Source: Chelydra serpentina
Lineage: Eukaryota; Chordata; Testudines; Chelydridae
Assembly: GCA_037349315.1 (NCBI GenBank)
Contig: JBAIAC010000057.1
Coordinates: forward strand, 9,517,501 to 9,581,500
Direction of reading: 5' to 3'
Length of the DNA stretch: 64,000 nucleotides
Below are positions 28,501 through 43,500 of the stretch, one piece after another. Under the pieces are notes generated by a model. It worked only from the letters and a program-made list of their open reading frames with translations, did no database searches and had not been told where the DNA came from. Every line of letters starts with the position of its first letter. The first letter of the stretch is position 1. The position numbers and the translations under genes were made by a program.

Positions 28501-31500
28501 GGGCTATAGTGAGATGACAGCATACAGGATAGGGGAATCTCAATTTACGGCATTTTCTTCTTCTTAGATCTCTCTTATGGCGTGCTCTACAAGAGGCTGG
28601 GGATAGACTTAGTTTTATATGGCAATAAACCCCATTTGTCACCTGCACAAGGCCCTGTCTGAGCTCTCATAGCATAACACTAAATGGGAAACTTTCATTG
28701 CTCCTGAGCTTTCGGACAAGGACGCACACAACTCTGAACTCTTTTTTTTTTTTTTTTGTCAAAGTATTTGCATTACAGTACAACCTCACTAATGCAAAAT
28801 TCCTTGCTATCTGAAACGGTCACATCCCCACCTAATCTGGCACTTATTAAGAGAGGTTAAGTCCAGTCCTGGGCTGAGAGAGAAAACAGAGACTAGCAAT
28901 ACATTTTGATCGTGGGGAAATGTTCCATTCCAAGTCTGAGGTTAGTGTATTTATTAATTGTCTGGAGAAGGTTGTAAACAACATTTTCAGAAGACCCACA
29001 GGTAGGTTAGTTGTGTCTAGAGAAGACCATGGGGACCTGAAAGCTAGGTGACTGGGCAGCACCAGAGCAGATGAAATTCCATACGGATGAGTGAAAACTG
29101 ACACTTATGAGACTTAGGAGCACAGGTCTCCGATAGTCAAAGGGGCCTGTGCTCCTAAATCTCCTGGGCACTTTTGAAAAAACCTTCCCTGACAACAATG
29201 CCATCTGGAATTCAATGCATTAGCGACAAGACTCCTAACAGATTAAGGCTCATAGGGGTTTGGCCTGTGTTTAATCTGTCCGTACCTGGGGTGAAATCCT
29301 ACGGACGTCAGGAGAGATTGCCTGAATAAAAGTGGAGTAAGAGCCAACACCTCAGGAGTCTGCCTATAGAAATGCAGAGACAGCCCAGACTCACTCAGCC
29401 CCTCTGCTAGACGACTAAAAGAAAGCGCAAAGCCGAGAAGGAAAATCATTTAGGGCCTGATCCAGAGCCCACTGGAGTCCTGGGAGTCATTCCATCTACT
29501 TCAACAGGCTCTGGATCACTCAAGTCTTTTATTCCAAACGTGGGGGTCAGTGTTAAACCCCTAGGGAGTTAGGAGCTGCGGGAGGGGCAGGGGCAGGGCA
29601 GGTGACTCTCAGTCTGAGAGCAACTTCTCTGCTTCTGCAAGAAAGAGCAACATTTAGAAGTAAAGTAACCAGCTCTTTTCTGCTTGCAGCTTCAATGTGA
29701 CGACAGCTATTTTTGTTCCCAAAAAAGTTCAATTTCAAACCTGAATACTTCATAATTGTTGGCAGCTGCAATACCCAGCACAAAATTCCCCCTCCACCCT
29801 GACTCCCATCCCCGCCCGTCCCCCCTCTCCCAAACACAGCCTGGTGACTTCAGCTGCCAGATGGGTTATATGGGGAAACCCGCAAGAGCCCAGATCGCTG
29901 TTGCTTTCAACCTTGTGTCTGCAATTAGAGCAGCGCACAGTGCACGTGAGACACTACCACGCCAGTCTGGTAGCATTTTACACCTGGTGTCAGTGACTGC
30001 ACAAGGATCAGGGCAGTGGTGAATGGAACTCTAAATGGCTCTGATGTGTTCAGAACCAGACTAATTTTGGGGGGGGGGGGGGGAGGAAAGAAGGGCTGGG
30101 AATGGGGACGGGACACTTGGGCATCTCGGATTTTAAAAAATCAATGATGTATTTTGGAAAGTGTAAGCTGCCTTTTCTCTTTTACAGTAAAACTCAGGGA
30201 TTCTGAAGTGGGTCCAATAAAAAAAATATAATCTTCCCCAGTCATGTCCCTCGAATATCCTGGGATTGATAGGGCCATAGCTACCCAGGATTCTCAATGC
30301 ACAGTCTGCTTGTGCCATGGGTCACAGGAGAGGGCTTTTCCCCATGCTAATACTTCACGTGATCTTAGCCCTTTTCATCTGGGATCTCAAAGCACTTTAC
30401 AAATAGTAGGGAATTGAGGCTCCAGCCAACGTGGGAGATTGGTCAGTATTGTCACCCCACTTTTATAAAATGGGCACTAAGAAATGAAGGCCCAGATCCT
30501 CAGAAGTTTTAGGCACCTAAATCCTATTGATTTCAATAGGGATTGGCTACCCAAATACCTTCCAGGATCTGTGACTTGATAGCTCTGTCAGGAGCAAAAC
30601 CTACATAACCTGGGTCCAGGGTTTCGGTGCTAGGACATTTTACAGTGAAGAAACTCTGTGAAAATATTTTTTGAACCAGTTTTGCTTATAATGTACTCGG
30701 ACTCTTGGGCCCCTTTTCATGAAAACAATAGAAGTAGAACATTCTGGGTGACTATCAGACACACATATCAGCTTGTGATCTAGTTAAGTACCTGATGAGT
30801 TTGTTTGTGCCTGGGGGCAACTTTCCTGCTCTCAGTTTCATTTGTAATGTTCAATTATCCAAAGACAAAGAGAATGACCGCCCTGGAAACTAAACAACAA
30901 TGATCCCTCTGAGGTGCCACTCCCAGTAACTTTCAGGGTATCAGCACGGCCAAGAAGTCAAAAATCGCCAGACCTCCCAAAAATTATGAGACTGGCTTAC
31001 AAAATCATGAGATTTTAAAAAATAATCTATTTTGGTTTTTTTGCTTCCTGGTTTGTAAGCCCATAGGGGGAATGAGCTATACTGGTACAAGTACATTTAC
31101 ACTGGAAGAACTGCCTGCTCTCTAAGGGGGTTGTATAGATAGATAGATATAGAGAAAATATGTGCACGCACTAGACTGGGACTCTGACACCTGGGCTCTA
31201 GTCCCAGCTCTGCCACTAGATTGCTGGAGTGACCTTGTGCAAATCACTTCACCTTGCTGTGTGCCTCAGTTTCCCCATCTGTAAAACAGGGATGATGAAT
31301 TCTCCCTCCTTTGTAAAGCACTTTTCAGATCTGTGGATGACAAATGCTAGATCAAGTGCTAGGAATTATTAGTATTATGATGTGTAAGAAAATGCTTCCA
31401 TTTATTTTTTAATTTAAAATGCTCCCAGTTTACAGGACTCTGTCGGCAACTCTGTCTGCAACTCTGCAGCAGAGAGAGACTCTAACCCTGCGTAGATCCC

Positions 31501-34500
31501 ATTAGTGAAACTGCTCCCATTCCAGCCCAGAGCTTCCTGACCCTTTTCTGAATCAACTCACACCCGAAGGAAGAATATTAAAGAAGGTTCTCTGTGCCTT
31601 CTGCAGCCTTAATCCCATCACGGACCCTTTCTTCAAAAGCAGGGCAGAAAGGGGGACTTTAATAGCGGCTTACAGGTTTCAGATGGGAGAAGGAACACAT
31701 TATCTCCCAGAGGTTTTCAATTAATAGTATGAAAAGCACAGCTTGGTCTGAAATCCTTCCTTTTTTTTTTTTTTTTCCTCTCCGGTGATTATTTGCAAAT
31801 CAGCTTTTGACCCGATTATAGCAGAACCTACTTAAAGGAATTGCAGGGAAAGACCTTTCAAAAAGAAATCCACTCTCCATTAAACGACGCAGATTGAAAT
31901 AATGCAAGAGCCTCTTTCCCTCACCCCTTGGTCACAGCGCAATTACAATCTCATCATGAGCTGCTTTTCTCCAGCATCTTTTACCAGGCAGCTCAAACAT
32001 TAATTAATTAAGCCTCCCAACACCCCCGTGGTGGGAGGTTACATAGTATTATCCCTATTTCACGGGCAAACGCAGGACGGTCAAGTGTGGTGTCTGTGAT
32101 TGCAGGAGAAGTCAGTAAAAGAGCTAAAAATAGAACCCAGGCATCCTGATTTCTCAGCCGCCTGTTCTAACCACTAGCTACTTGGACATGTTCAGTGAAA
32201 ACACACTGCAAATGAAATAATACACTTCGCACGAAACCACGCCACTAGGACGCAGGGAAATCTGCAATCCCGGCGGAGAACTGGAGGGAGGGTGGGGAGT
32301 GACAGCCTTGCATGCCCACTCTGGAAGGTGACTGTGACGGTGTACCCCATAAAGCTTTATGGGGAGAGGCTTCTAGATCATGTATACATTTATAAGCCTC
32401 TCCCCATAAAGCTTTATGGGGTACACCGTCACAGTGACTCCCTCCTGTGAGGCAGCGAAGCATCAATCTCCCCCATTTGTGGGGGAGGGATAGCTCAGGG
32501 GTTTGAGCATTGGCCTGCTAAACCCAGGGTTGTGAGTTCAATCCTTGAGGGGGCCATTTAGGGATCTGGGGCAAAAATTGGGGATTGGTCCTGCGTTGTG
32601 CAGGGGGTTGGACAAGATGACCTCCTAAAATCCCTTCCAACCCTGATATTCTATGATTCCACTGGCATAGGAGGTGCAGAGAAACGAAGGTAAAAGCGTT
32701 CGAAGTGACCACGGATTTGGGAATGCACCTAGGGCCTGGTTTCCAGAGGTGCTGAGCATCAGCGGCTCTCACGGATGGAAGCTGCAGCTGCACTGAAAAG
32801 TAGGCCAAGGTGCATGCCCCAGAACGAAGGCACCCTATACCCTGGCTGCTTTTCACATTCCTGACTCGGCCAGCGTCACGCAGGAAGCCTGTAGCAAGGC
32901 CAAGACTAGAACTTAGATCTCCTGAATTTTCATCCAGTGCCTTAGCTATGTGACCATCCTTCCTATTACCACCTGCAATCTATGGCCCACCTGGCCCCAC
33001 TAACGAATTCCTTCAAGATTTCTCAGGCTTAATTACAACTGGCCTTTTTACTCCAAGCTAGCCACGCCCCATATCCCCTTTACTGCTAATTTCCCCTACA
33101 GGACACTGGTTCTCTCACAGCCCATTAACTCCCACACCAGCTCCAGGGCTGAAATCCGTGGAAGAACCATCTCGAACCTCTCTCTGCTACTGTTAATGGA
33201 TCCTACAGCATGGACAACTTGTATTGTAAAATTGTGCTGTCTTCTTTATTTCTCTGTACACAACAGGGCCCCGATCCTTGACTGGGGTTCCCAGGGGCTG
33301 CCAGAATACATATTAATAACAACGGTGGAAGAGGAGAGAGCACAGGTGAGGGCTGAAATGCAAACCCCCATCCAGCACGGGAGATCCCATCAGAGACCGG
33401 GTGGGCTAGCAGCCTTTCTGGCCACAGATATGCATAAAGACTTAGCAACCACAGTACAAATTCAAAGGAAAAATAAAATTCCTTTGCCTCCTGCATGGAG
33501 GGAGCGTCCTTCTGACCCAGGGCTGGAGAACACGAGGCTTACGTGATACCTATGTGTAGTCCTGTCCGCTTGCCAATGGCCAGCAATAATGTTCCCTAAA
33601 TAGCACTGGCACTTGTTGGCTCTCCAGGCTTATCTCGTTACAGTCTTTCTAGAAAAATTAATGGGGGATGTTAATACCTAAGCCCAGATTTTCTCCTTTG
33701 TGCTGCAGTTCGGTTTAGTTCTGATGAAGCACGTCAGCAATGGAGCACTGGTATCGCGCCAAGGGAGGAATGCTAAGCAGCCCTGGAAACCCCATCACTC
33801 CTCGGGGACAAAGAACTAGAGAGTCTTTGGGCTTGTCTGGCTCAGACAGGACAGGAACGGGAGTGAAGAGCATGGGGGTGGGGGGGGGAAAGAGAATCAG
33901 CAGAGCGTTCTCACTTGCTTGGGTTATTATTATTTGTGCTACCATGGGACCCCTAGTTAGATTGACAGGGTGGGGTGGGGTTCTATGAAAGAAGCAGACA
34001 CAGAACTACTACAGTGGAGTATAAAAATGAGCTGGCTGTGTTCAGTGCCAGCTGTGCAGTTCTGCAAACCTCTACAGCTGTGTATTCCATATACAACTCC
34101 AGCTGTGCATTCTATATACCCCTCCAGGTGTGCATTCACAGCAGCTGAGAGCTGAGCACCTCCCTGGGGCACTCAGCACCTTGGAAGAGCATGCCCTGGA
34201 TCACTGGTTAAGGTAAAGAAGCAGATGCTTTACTGAACATTTTAAAAATGGATGCAAAATTTCCCCCACCTCCACAAGGTGTACCCAGCATGCATGGGGG
34301 AGGGAGGGTCGTCTCATGTAAAAAACTGGGATGGATTATTTGGGACTTCTCCACTTCAGTTGTTCCAAAGTCCTTTTGTGACACTTGTACATTACAACCC
34401 TGTAGGCAAACAGCCTGCAGCCTCATTGAAATAGACAATGGCAGACCAAAGTCTGTCCTGCTAAACAAAACGTGCTGAGGCTGGACTCTGGAGCACAGGG

Positions 34501-37500
34501 TCGTGAGGTGGATGGGAACTGTTGCATTCTTAACGCTGACATTTACTGTTGTTATCTCAGAAAGATTTGGGCAAAGATGTGAAATTCTCCCATTCATTAA
34601 TGTTTGGTGTGAAAACAATGCAAAAAACAGATGTAAAACACACAGGCCTAATACTGAATATTAATTGCAAAGCCCACAGGCTGCACGCAACATGGGATAC
34701 TAAATTGGAATGCAAAGAATCTGCACTTCCTTCGATACAGCTGTTTGCAGATGCTGAAACCACATTCATGTCTATGTGGTGACACAAGGGGGCAGTGTAA
34801 GAACTCCCGTTAATGACACAGAAATAGGTTTATCTGCTGCACAAAGATTTTGGCAGTGATGAAATGACAGACGGTGAGTACTACATTGATACAGTCCAAG
34901 GACACAGCTTTTGCAGGGGAACAGAAATATGAGTACATGGGAGGCTTATGAGCAGGGACTGAGACCAGAGGCAAATGTGCAAGGGGTGGGTGGGGGAAGG
35001 GTCTTTATAGATTCATGCTACCAGCACTCCCAGCTATCTTCGCGACACCACTGACTTCCTGAGGAAACTACAATCCATCGGTGATCTTCCAGACAACACC
35101 ATCCTGGCCACTATGGATGTAGAAGCCCTCTACACTAACATTCCACACAATGATGGACTACAAGCTGTCAGGAACAGTATCCCCGATACTACCACGGCTA
35201 ACCTGGTAGCCGAACTTTGTGATTTTGTCCTCACCCACAACTATTTCACATTTGGGGACAATATTTACCTTCAAGTCAGTGGCACTGCTATGGGTACCCG
35301 TATGGCCCCACAGTATGCCAACATTTTTATGGCTGACTTAGAACAACGCTTCCTCAGCTCTCGTCGCCTAACACCCCTACTCTACTTGCGCTACATTGAT
35401 GATATCTTCATCATTTGGACCCATGGAAAAGAAGCCCTTGAGGAATTCCACCATGATTTCAACAATTTCCATCCCACCATCAACCTCAGCCTAGACCAGT
35501 CCACACAAGCGGTCCATTTCCTAGACACCACTGTGCTAATAAGTGATGGTCACATTAACACCACCCTATACCGGAAACCTACTGACCGCTATACTTACCT
35601 ACATGCTTCCAGCTTCCATCCTGGACACACCACACGATCCATTGTTTACAGCCAAGCTCTAAGATACAACCGCATTTGCTCCAATCCCTCAGACAGAGAC
35701 AAACACCTACAAGATCTCTATCAAGCATTCTTACAACTACAATACCCACCTGCTGAAGTGAAAAAACAGATCGACAGGGCCAAAAGAGTACCCAGGAGTC
35801 ACCTACTACAAGACAGGCCCAAAAAGGAAAATAACAGAACACCACTAGCCGTCACCTTTAGCCCCCAACTAAAACCTCTCCAGTGCATCATCAAAGATCT
35901 ACAACCTATCCTAAAAGATGATCCCTCACTCTCACAGATCTTGGGGGACAGACCAATCCTTGCTTACAGACAGCCCCACAACCTGAAGCAAATACTCACC
36001 AGCAACCACACACCATACAACAAAAACACCAACCCAGGAACCTATCCTTGCAACAAAGCCCGATGCCAACTCTGTCAACATATCGATTCAAGTGATACCA
36101 TCACAGGGCCTAATCACATCCGCCACGCCATCAGGGGCTCATTCACCTGCACATCTACCAATGTGATATATGCCAGCATGTGCCAGCAATGCCCCTCTGC
36201 CATGTACATTGGCCAAACCGGACAGTCTCTACGCAAAAGAATAAATGGACATAAATCTGACATCAGGAATCATAACATTCAAAAACCAGTAGGTGAACAC
36301 TTCAACCTCCCTGATCACTCAGTGACAGATTTGAGGATAGCAGTGTTGCGACAGATTAACTCCAAAAGCAGACTTCAAAGAGAAACTATTGAAATCGAAT
36401 TGATATGCAAACTAGATTGCGTTGCCTCCGGATTAAATCGAGATTTGGAATGGCTCGGCCATTATGTTAATTGAATCTATTTCCCTTAAGTTAACGATCC
36501 TCATTCACACCTGTGTGACCATCTTGTTTATCACTTCAAAAGCTTTTTCTTCCCCTGCTGTCATGTTTCCTCTCAACTAATTAGCCTCTTAAGATTGGTC
36601 TATACACCTGGACCTTATCATGTTTCTCTGACTGTATAAATGTCTGTCTGCAGTGTGTTTCATTCCATGCATCCGATGAAGTGGGTATTAACCCACGAAA
36701 GCTTATGCTGAAATAAATTTGTTAGTCTCTAAGGTGCTACAAGTTTTTCTTTCTTATTTTCATTTTGCTGACACAGACTAACACGGCTACTACACTTAAA
36801 CCTATAGATTCATGGACATTCTGGAGCATTTCCTTTGAAATCCTGGGCCTTGAGAAGAAGGGGCTGGGGGCGGTTAAAGCACTGGATTGGGACTCAGGAG
36901 ATTTAGGTTCATTTCTTGGCTTTGCTACTGATTTGCTGTATGCCTTTAGGCAAGTCATTTGATGTAGATTGCTGATCTGTACATTAGGGATAATAATAGG
37001 TTCTTTATCTATCACATTCATCTCTTTATCAGGGAAGGGACTCTCTCTTATGTAAAACACCTAGCACAATGGGACCCTGATCTTGATTGGAGCCTATTGG
37101 CGGTACTGTAATATTAGTGTTTTATACTGCTGCCCATCACAGCAGTGTCTGGGCACCATCCACATAAAATCAGTAGCAACAAGCAATGTTCTTGGTAGGG
37201 GTCTCTGGCCCTATTTCAGTTTTAGGGCAAAAATCTTTCCTTAAAACCAAACAAATTAAAAGGGGGTTATTTGCTCCACTGATCTTATTGTTTCTGTCTG
37301 AAGAGAAACAGAGGAAACTATTAGGCAACGCTGTGAAACTAACTAACTCACCGCCCAAAGCCAGAACCTACACCTTTGAAATGCTGATTTCCAGCAGTTT
37401 CATGTGCAGAAGCTGCATTCTCTCTGTCCTATCCTGCCTCTGATTAGCAACTTTGTAAATTAATCCTAACCCTTCTCGTGATGCCATGAAAGACACTTTA

Positions 37501-40500
37501 AAAAAGTGATTGTTCTTGGGCGTAACCCCTTAGTGCAGGAAGGCTGGCCTACAGGCTCCGGCACTAGACTAAGCAGCAGGTTTGATTCCTGGCTCAGACA
37601 GTGATTTCCTGTGTTACTTGAAACAAGCCACTTAATCCAGTGGTTCTCAACCTTTCCAGACTACTGTACCCCTTTCAGGGGTCTGATTTGTCTTGTGTAC
37701 CCCAAGTTTCACCTCCCTTAAAAACTATTTGCTTACAAAATCAGACATAAAAATACAAACCAGTGTCGCAGCGTGTTATTGCGGATGCTCTCATTTTTAC
37801 CATGTAATTATAAAATAAATCAATTGGAATATAAATATTGTACTTACATCTCAGTGTAGAGTATACAGAGCAGTATAAACAAGTCATTGTCTGTATGAAA
37901 TTTTAGATTGTACCGACTTCGCTAGTGCTTTTGATGTAGCCTGTTGTAGAACTAGGCAAATATCTAGAGGAGCTGATGTACCCCTTGGAAGACCTCTGCG
38001 TACCCCGGAAGTACGTGTTCCCCTGGCTGAGAACCACTGATTCTTAATTTAATCCATCAGCGGAGTGCGGATAATACCTCTCACTCACCGGGAAGATCAA
38101 ATGCATTCATGACTGAGGTGCTTGGTTACTGTAGTGAGCCTCTCCAAGAGGAGAATGGACTTTTTCCTTGAGAAGGATTGTGCCAAGTGCAGTTTCTGCC
38201 ATAGCTGGTTATTGTTTTACAGCAACACATACTGTGCCTTGGTGTGGGGCAGACTGCGCCCCTTGCCAGGTCTCCTAAAACTGGTTATTCCCAGCTCTGC
38301 AGGGAAAATCCCTACGGATTTAGCAGGCATGTTCTGTGCCAACAAAGAGTTGGGGGGCAGCCTGATCCCAGAGAGGGTAAGGGTGGCCGGCAGGAGATGG
38401 GAAGTGAAAGAAGCAGAGAGGGGGCGCTTAGCCTGGCCCAGCCAAGTCCTAATCCCCCACCAGCCATGCATTAGATGGGGCAGCTGGGGAGAGCTAGGGC
38501 CTGAGAAAGGCCAAGGGGAAGCAGGTGGAGAGAGCCCCTAGGCTGGTGTCCCCTCTGTCCTAGCAGCTTCGCTCCTAGCTGATAGGGATGGGATGGAGAC
38601 ACCCTGCAGAGACCAGGGAACAATCCCAGGGAGATTTGTTGAGCCGTTATCCAAGCCGCTGCCTTCCCCTCCAGGCCCAGGGGCCTGTGGAAAGGGCTGT
38701 GGGCTCCCATGCGGCACAAAGAACGTTGCCATTGTTTCTGCTGCGTGTGTGTGTGCGCCCCAGCTCCCCGCTGTCGGAATCTGTGAGCCCTCCGCCTGGC
38801 TCACACTCCGCTGCTTTGTCTCGCTGCTGTGCCCAGAAGTTGAGGCCACAATCCCCTGGCACGCGCCGCCTCTCACCTCCCACACAGCTAGCTGCGCACA
38901 CAGCAGATCTCTGCAGGGCAGCTCAAGCAACCCTGGGCAGACTTCGCTGGCTAGCACCATGGGGACAGATGGAGACAGGAGGGTCCCCTCTGCTGCAGCC
39001 TGGGGAGAGGCAGCTGTGGGATTGGAATATTGAGACACCACAGGCAGGGGCCCCAGCACTAAGGAGGGATCCTGGGAAGGGAGGGAACCCATCTGGGGCA
39101 GCAGGGCTGGGAAGGGGGTGGGGGGAGCTGGTGATAAAGTGAGCAGGATGAAAAATAACTAGAGTAACAGCAGCTGAATCAGTGACACTGTGCCCTTCCC
39201 TAGCAATCCCACACAGGGATTTCACTGCCCTTCGCACGCATTCCTTGAGCCGGCCAGCCCCCCTGGGGCTCTGCTCCTTTGCTGCAGGGCCAGGCCCCTA
39301 TGCCATGGCAGTGCTGACACTGCTCCCATGGACAGGACCACCTGATCATCCCGTCTGATCCCCTGTATATCACACCACCCTGCCACCCCCACAGCAAGCC
39401 AAGCCCCAGGATTAGACCACAGTATTACAGCCCTCAGGAGACTGACTACTGCAAGCAGAGAGCAGGAAGGACTGAGGTGCACCAACCTCTGAGGCCCTGC
39501 AAGGGCTGCGAATTGATTTGGTGAGATGTACCCAGAGGATCCTAGCAAGGGACCTGCCCACAATGGGAGAAATGCAGCCCCCCCAGCTCCCAAGGCCTAA
39601 CCTGGGATTGCCACAGCTTCACCCTGGTTATTTTTCACCTTGTTAGTTTCCATATGGCAGGACGGTGGCCAGCTCCATCAAGCCCAGAAGCAGGAGTCGT
39701 GGCCCTCTCCCCCTCCAGAGCTGGAGCTGGGGGCGTCTTTTTGGTGCCTTCCTGGACGTCTGGCCTGGTTCAGCAGCTGTCAATCAAGCCGAGGGGTGAG
39801 AGGGAACCTGGTGACTCCCTGGGCAGCCAGGTGAAGCGCAGGCTGCGCGACAGGAGCCGCCCACCAGGTGGTGCTGTTGGGCTCTCAGAAGAGACAAAAC
39901 TCTTCCAACGGGATCAAAGGGACACAGAGGGGCTCCCTCTGCCCTCAAAGAGCAGGGTGGGCAGGGGGCAGCCGGCTCTGCCGCCTCCCTCCCCCAGCCA
40001 CAACCACGGCCCCTCCAGGGCGGCTGACCCGGCTACCTTTCCCCGGACCAGCCCCTCCTGCGCTCCAGAGGAGCAGGGGCCTCCGTGCTCAGGCCCCCTT
40101 CTCCCCGTGCACCACCGCCTTCCAAAGGGCTTCTCCCAGAGCCCAACATACAGGCTGTGATTGTTTTAGATCAGGGGGAAGCTCAAGTTTCCTGCTTCTC
40201 CCTGTCCCCCCCCCGTCCCCATCACCTCAGGCCTAGCCCAGAGCTCATGATCCCCCCACCCCCAATCCCTTCCTCTATCATCTCAGGGCCGGCCCAGGGA
40301 TCCCCCAGCACTGCCAGAGCAGGGCGTGAGGCGGAGGATGGAGACAAAGGATTCCGCACGAGCACTAGAGCGAAGGGGAAGCTCACGGCCCCTGCTTGGG
40401 CCAGGCCGGTGCTGGTAAGTCACCGTCCGAGCCCCGGCGTGACGCAGCACAGCCAAGGATGTGGGGAAACGGCAGGCAGCCCCTGGCACTGACAGTACCT

Positions 40501-43500
40501 GAGCAGTACGATTCCCGCCAACCCCCCGAGGGCGAATCCACTCTTGGGAAAAGCTGCAGAGAAAGATGACGGAGAGGGGTGTAAGCCAGGGAGGACCAGC
40601 TGGCCATCTCGCTGCTTGTGGGATTACCCGGGCTGTTTCTTTAACCTGGAGCAGGAAGCTGGAGATTGGGGAGGGTTTGGCAGGGAAGCAGAGACGCACT
40701 GAACAGGGTTAAGCAGGAGTCTCTTTTCCTTGTTCTCTGAGAGTCCCTTGTTCAGCGCTGGAAGAAAGTGACTCTTTATCGCTGTCACACACCACTGCCT
40801 AGAGAGATTAGATAGCATTGCCTCCCTCTTGGCATTACTGAGCTCAGACTTGACCCCACCAAAATCAGGCCGTCATTGTGCTAGGTGCCGTACAGACGCA
40901 TAGTAAGAGACAGTCTCTGCCCCCAAAGAGCTGACAGTCCAAACAGACAAGGCAGACAAAAAGGAGGGGAAACTGAGGCACAGCGTGAGGAAGTGACTTG
41001 CCCAAGGTCACACAGCAGGTCAGTGACAGAACCCAGACCTCCGTACACCACTACCCGCTAGACAACACTGCTCCCCTGTTCTCTGCCCTCCACTCCAGCA
41101 TTCAGTCCTGTCTTCAGCAGATCACAGGAGGGGTCACACACCTCCAGTGGTTGTAGCGCAACAAGCAGCTCAGTTACTGGAACTGGTGGAGCTGTGTTGG
41201 GCTAATATCCACCTACCTCATCCCCTCCCCAGCCCCGTGGAACTGCTCCCGGGCCTTGTGGGAACAGAAAGGGCTGGCCGCAAGGCCCCATTTCCAGTCT
41301 TTGTGCTGGGGCTGCCAGTCCTGTTCTGCAGGAAACAGCTTGATTTATGGCGGATGTTATTTATGATCTCGACGTGGGGGAACGGCTGGGTTATTTCCCA
41401 AGCCTCGGGGATGGCTATCAGCACATGGGATGCAGCAGGCCGTGCTTTTCTGGACAGTTGCGCAACGCGTCTCGGGCTGAAGCTGATGGCAGAGAGCATT
41501 CAACTGCGTGAGAAGGCTGTAACTGCAGGGCCAGTGTGAGTGGCGTATATAACTCAGAGACCCTTTATTTGCTGGACACTGCAAACCTGGCTGTGCAGGG
41601 AGGAATGGGCCATTTGCACCCAGTTCTCTATAGCCACGTCACAGAGATGGGAGAAGCTGGACATCAGCGGGAGTGGGTGGAACAGGGCCCTGGTACATGC
41701 AATCCACTGTCCTGCAAAGCTCTGGCTGATGGGCCGAGTCAGGTGACCCAGACAGGGTCATGTGACAGCTTGGAGGCAGTCCTTCCTGGAAGAGGGAGCC
41801 TAGCACCTGCTCAAATAGGCAGAGGTGAGATCAGGTGAAGGACCTGGGACCAGCCAGGTGGAAAGTCTGGTTGGGAAGATAACCAGCAGGGACTAGTGAG
41901 AGAAGCATCAGTGGGACGAGGCGTTAAATAAGGGCAGACAGCAGGCTCCGGGGTGGTTTGAGTGGACACTGCATTGCTTTGTCAATAAACAAAACCCTGG
42001 AGAAAAGGCTTGATATTCTGCACTGGTGGGAGCTGTATTTGACATACCCTCCAGTAAGTTACTGGACCTATGGATCTGAGCCAAGCAGCAGCAGCAAAAG
42101 ATAATTGGGAAAAACCTAATCAGAGGGTGAATTAGACATGCTCCATGAGCTTAATAAATACTATTACTAACAGTAATGTTACCATTCATTATGCCGTCGT
42201 CCCCGCAGTGAGCTAGGCGCTTACTGTAATAATACGAACGTAGGGCCATCATATGACTGGCCTGTCATCAAGAAAGCATGTCACACTTGGGCTTATTCTG
42301 CATGTCAAGCCATATTTCCTCATTTCAGTGTCCAGATGGATACAAAAGGTGTTTTTCTTGTGCTTTTCCACCGCCTCAGCACTGATTTCAGGGCTGTTAT
42401 TCTCGGCTCCCTGGAGCTGCCGTAAAAATCAAATCCCATCTGTTTCCCCCGCAATGAAGGACTTGACAAAAAAAACCACTCCCCTTGTAAACACCACTTG
42501 AATACTCAACCATCCGTGTCTTTGCTAAGGGAAACTCATGTTCAAGCCTGTTGTGTCAAAGCAAACAACTGACCCTCCCCCACATAAGAAACTCCACCAA
42601 GTCCACTCTTTAGACGTCTGCAGAGCATGAACTTTCCTTGGACACCTGGCATAGAAATCAGCTTGGGAGGGAGCCAGTTTGGACAAACTTTGGGAACAGG
42701 ACTTTAGTCTCAGGATAACCATGTGCTGCCAATACACCAAACAGATTGTCTATTACAGGGTGCTCCATGTCAATCTCAGCTGTAAGACTAAGAGAAAGCA
42801 GCTCTGGGAAGAGGTGGCGGAATCTTTCACCCTACAGGCCCTGCATCTGCAGCCAGAAAGGCTATTTTTTCCATCTTCCAATGCCACATTATTTAATAGC
42901 ACATTTATTTGTATAGGCCGGCTATATATCTGTGCAGCACCTTATGAAACGGGGCCCAGACGTGGTAGAGGCATCTAGGCCCTACTGCAATATCAGTATG
43001 AAATAACAGCAACAAGCTACTACCCCACTGATCACATGCATTACCAAGAAGTCCAGGGATGCACAATCTGCCTTCCAATAGAGGCTTAGAAACATAGGGT
43101 TCACTATACCCAATCGGACCATCGGTCCGTCTAATCCAGCAGTACCCTGGACTGATGCCTCAGACCAATAGTGGTCCAACTGTGGTTGTGGGTTAAGTGT
43201 AGCTCAGCGTTCATTATCCTGGTCCTACAGTTGATCCCAATTCTAATAGGTTAGATAAATGTCTATCAGGGATGGTCTAGACAGTAATTGGTCCTGTCAT
43301 AAGGGCAGGGGGCTGGACTCGATGACCTCTCGAGGTCCCTTCCAGCCCTAGAATCTATGAATCTACCCAGATGCTGCCTAAGCCTACAGAGTACAGTATA
43401 AACAGCAGTGTAGATGGTGAGGCACTGCTTAGGCGAGTAAAGACCCGCCTGACCCCTGTGGGTACATACCCGACACAGCTCTCTACAAGCCCAAGCAGTG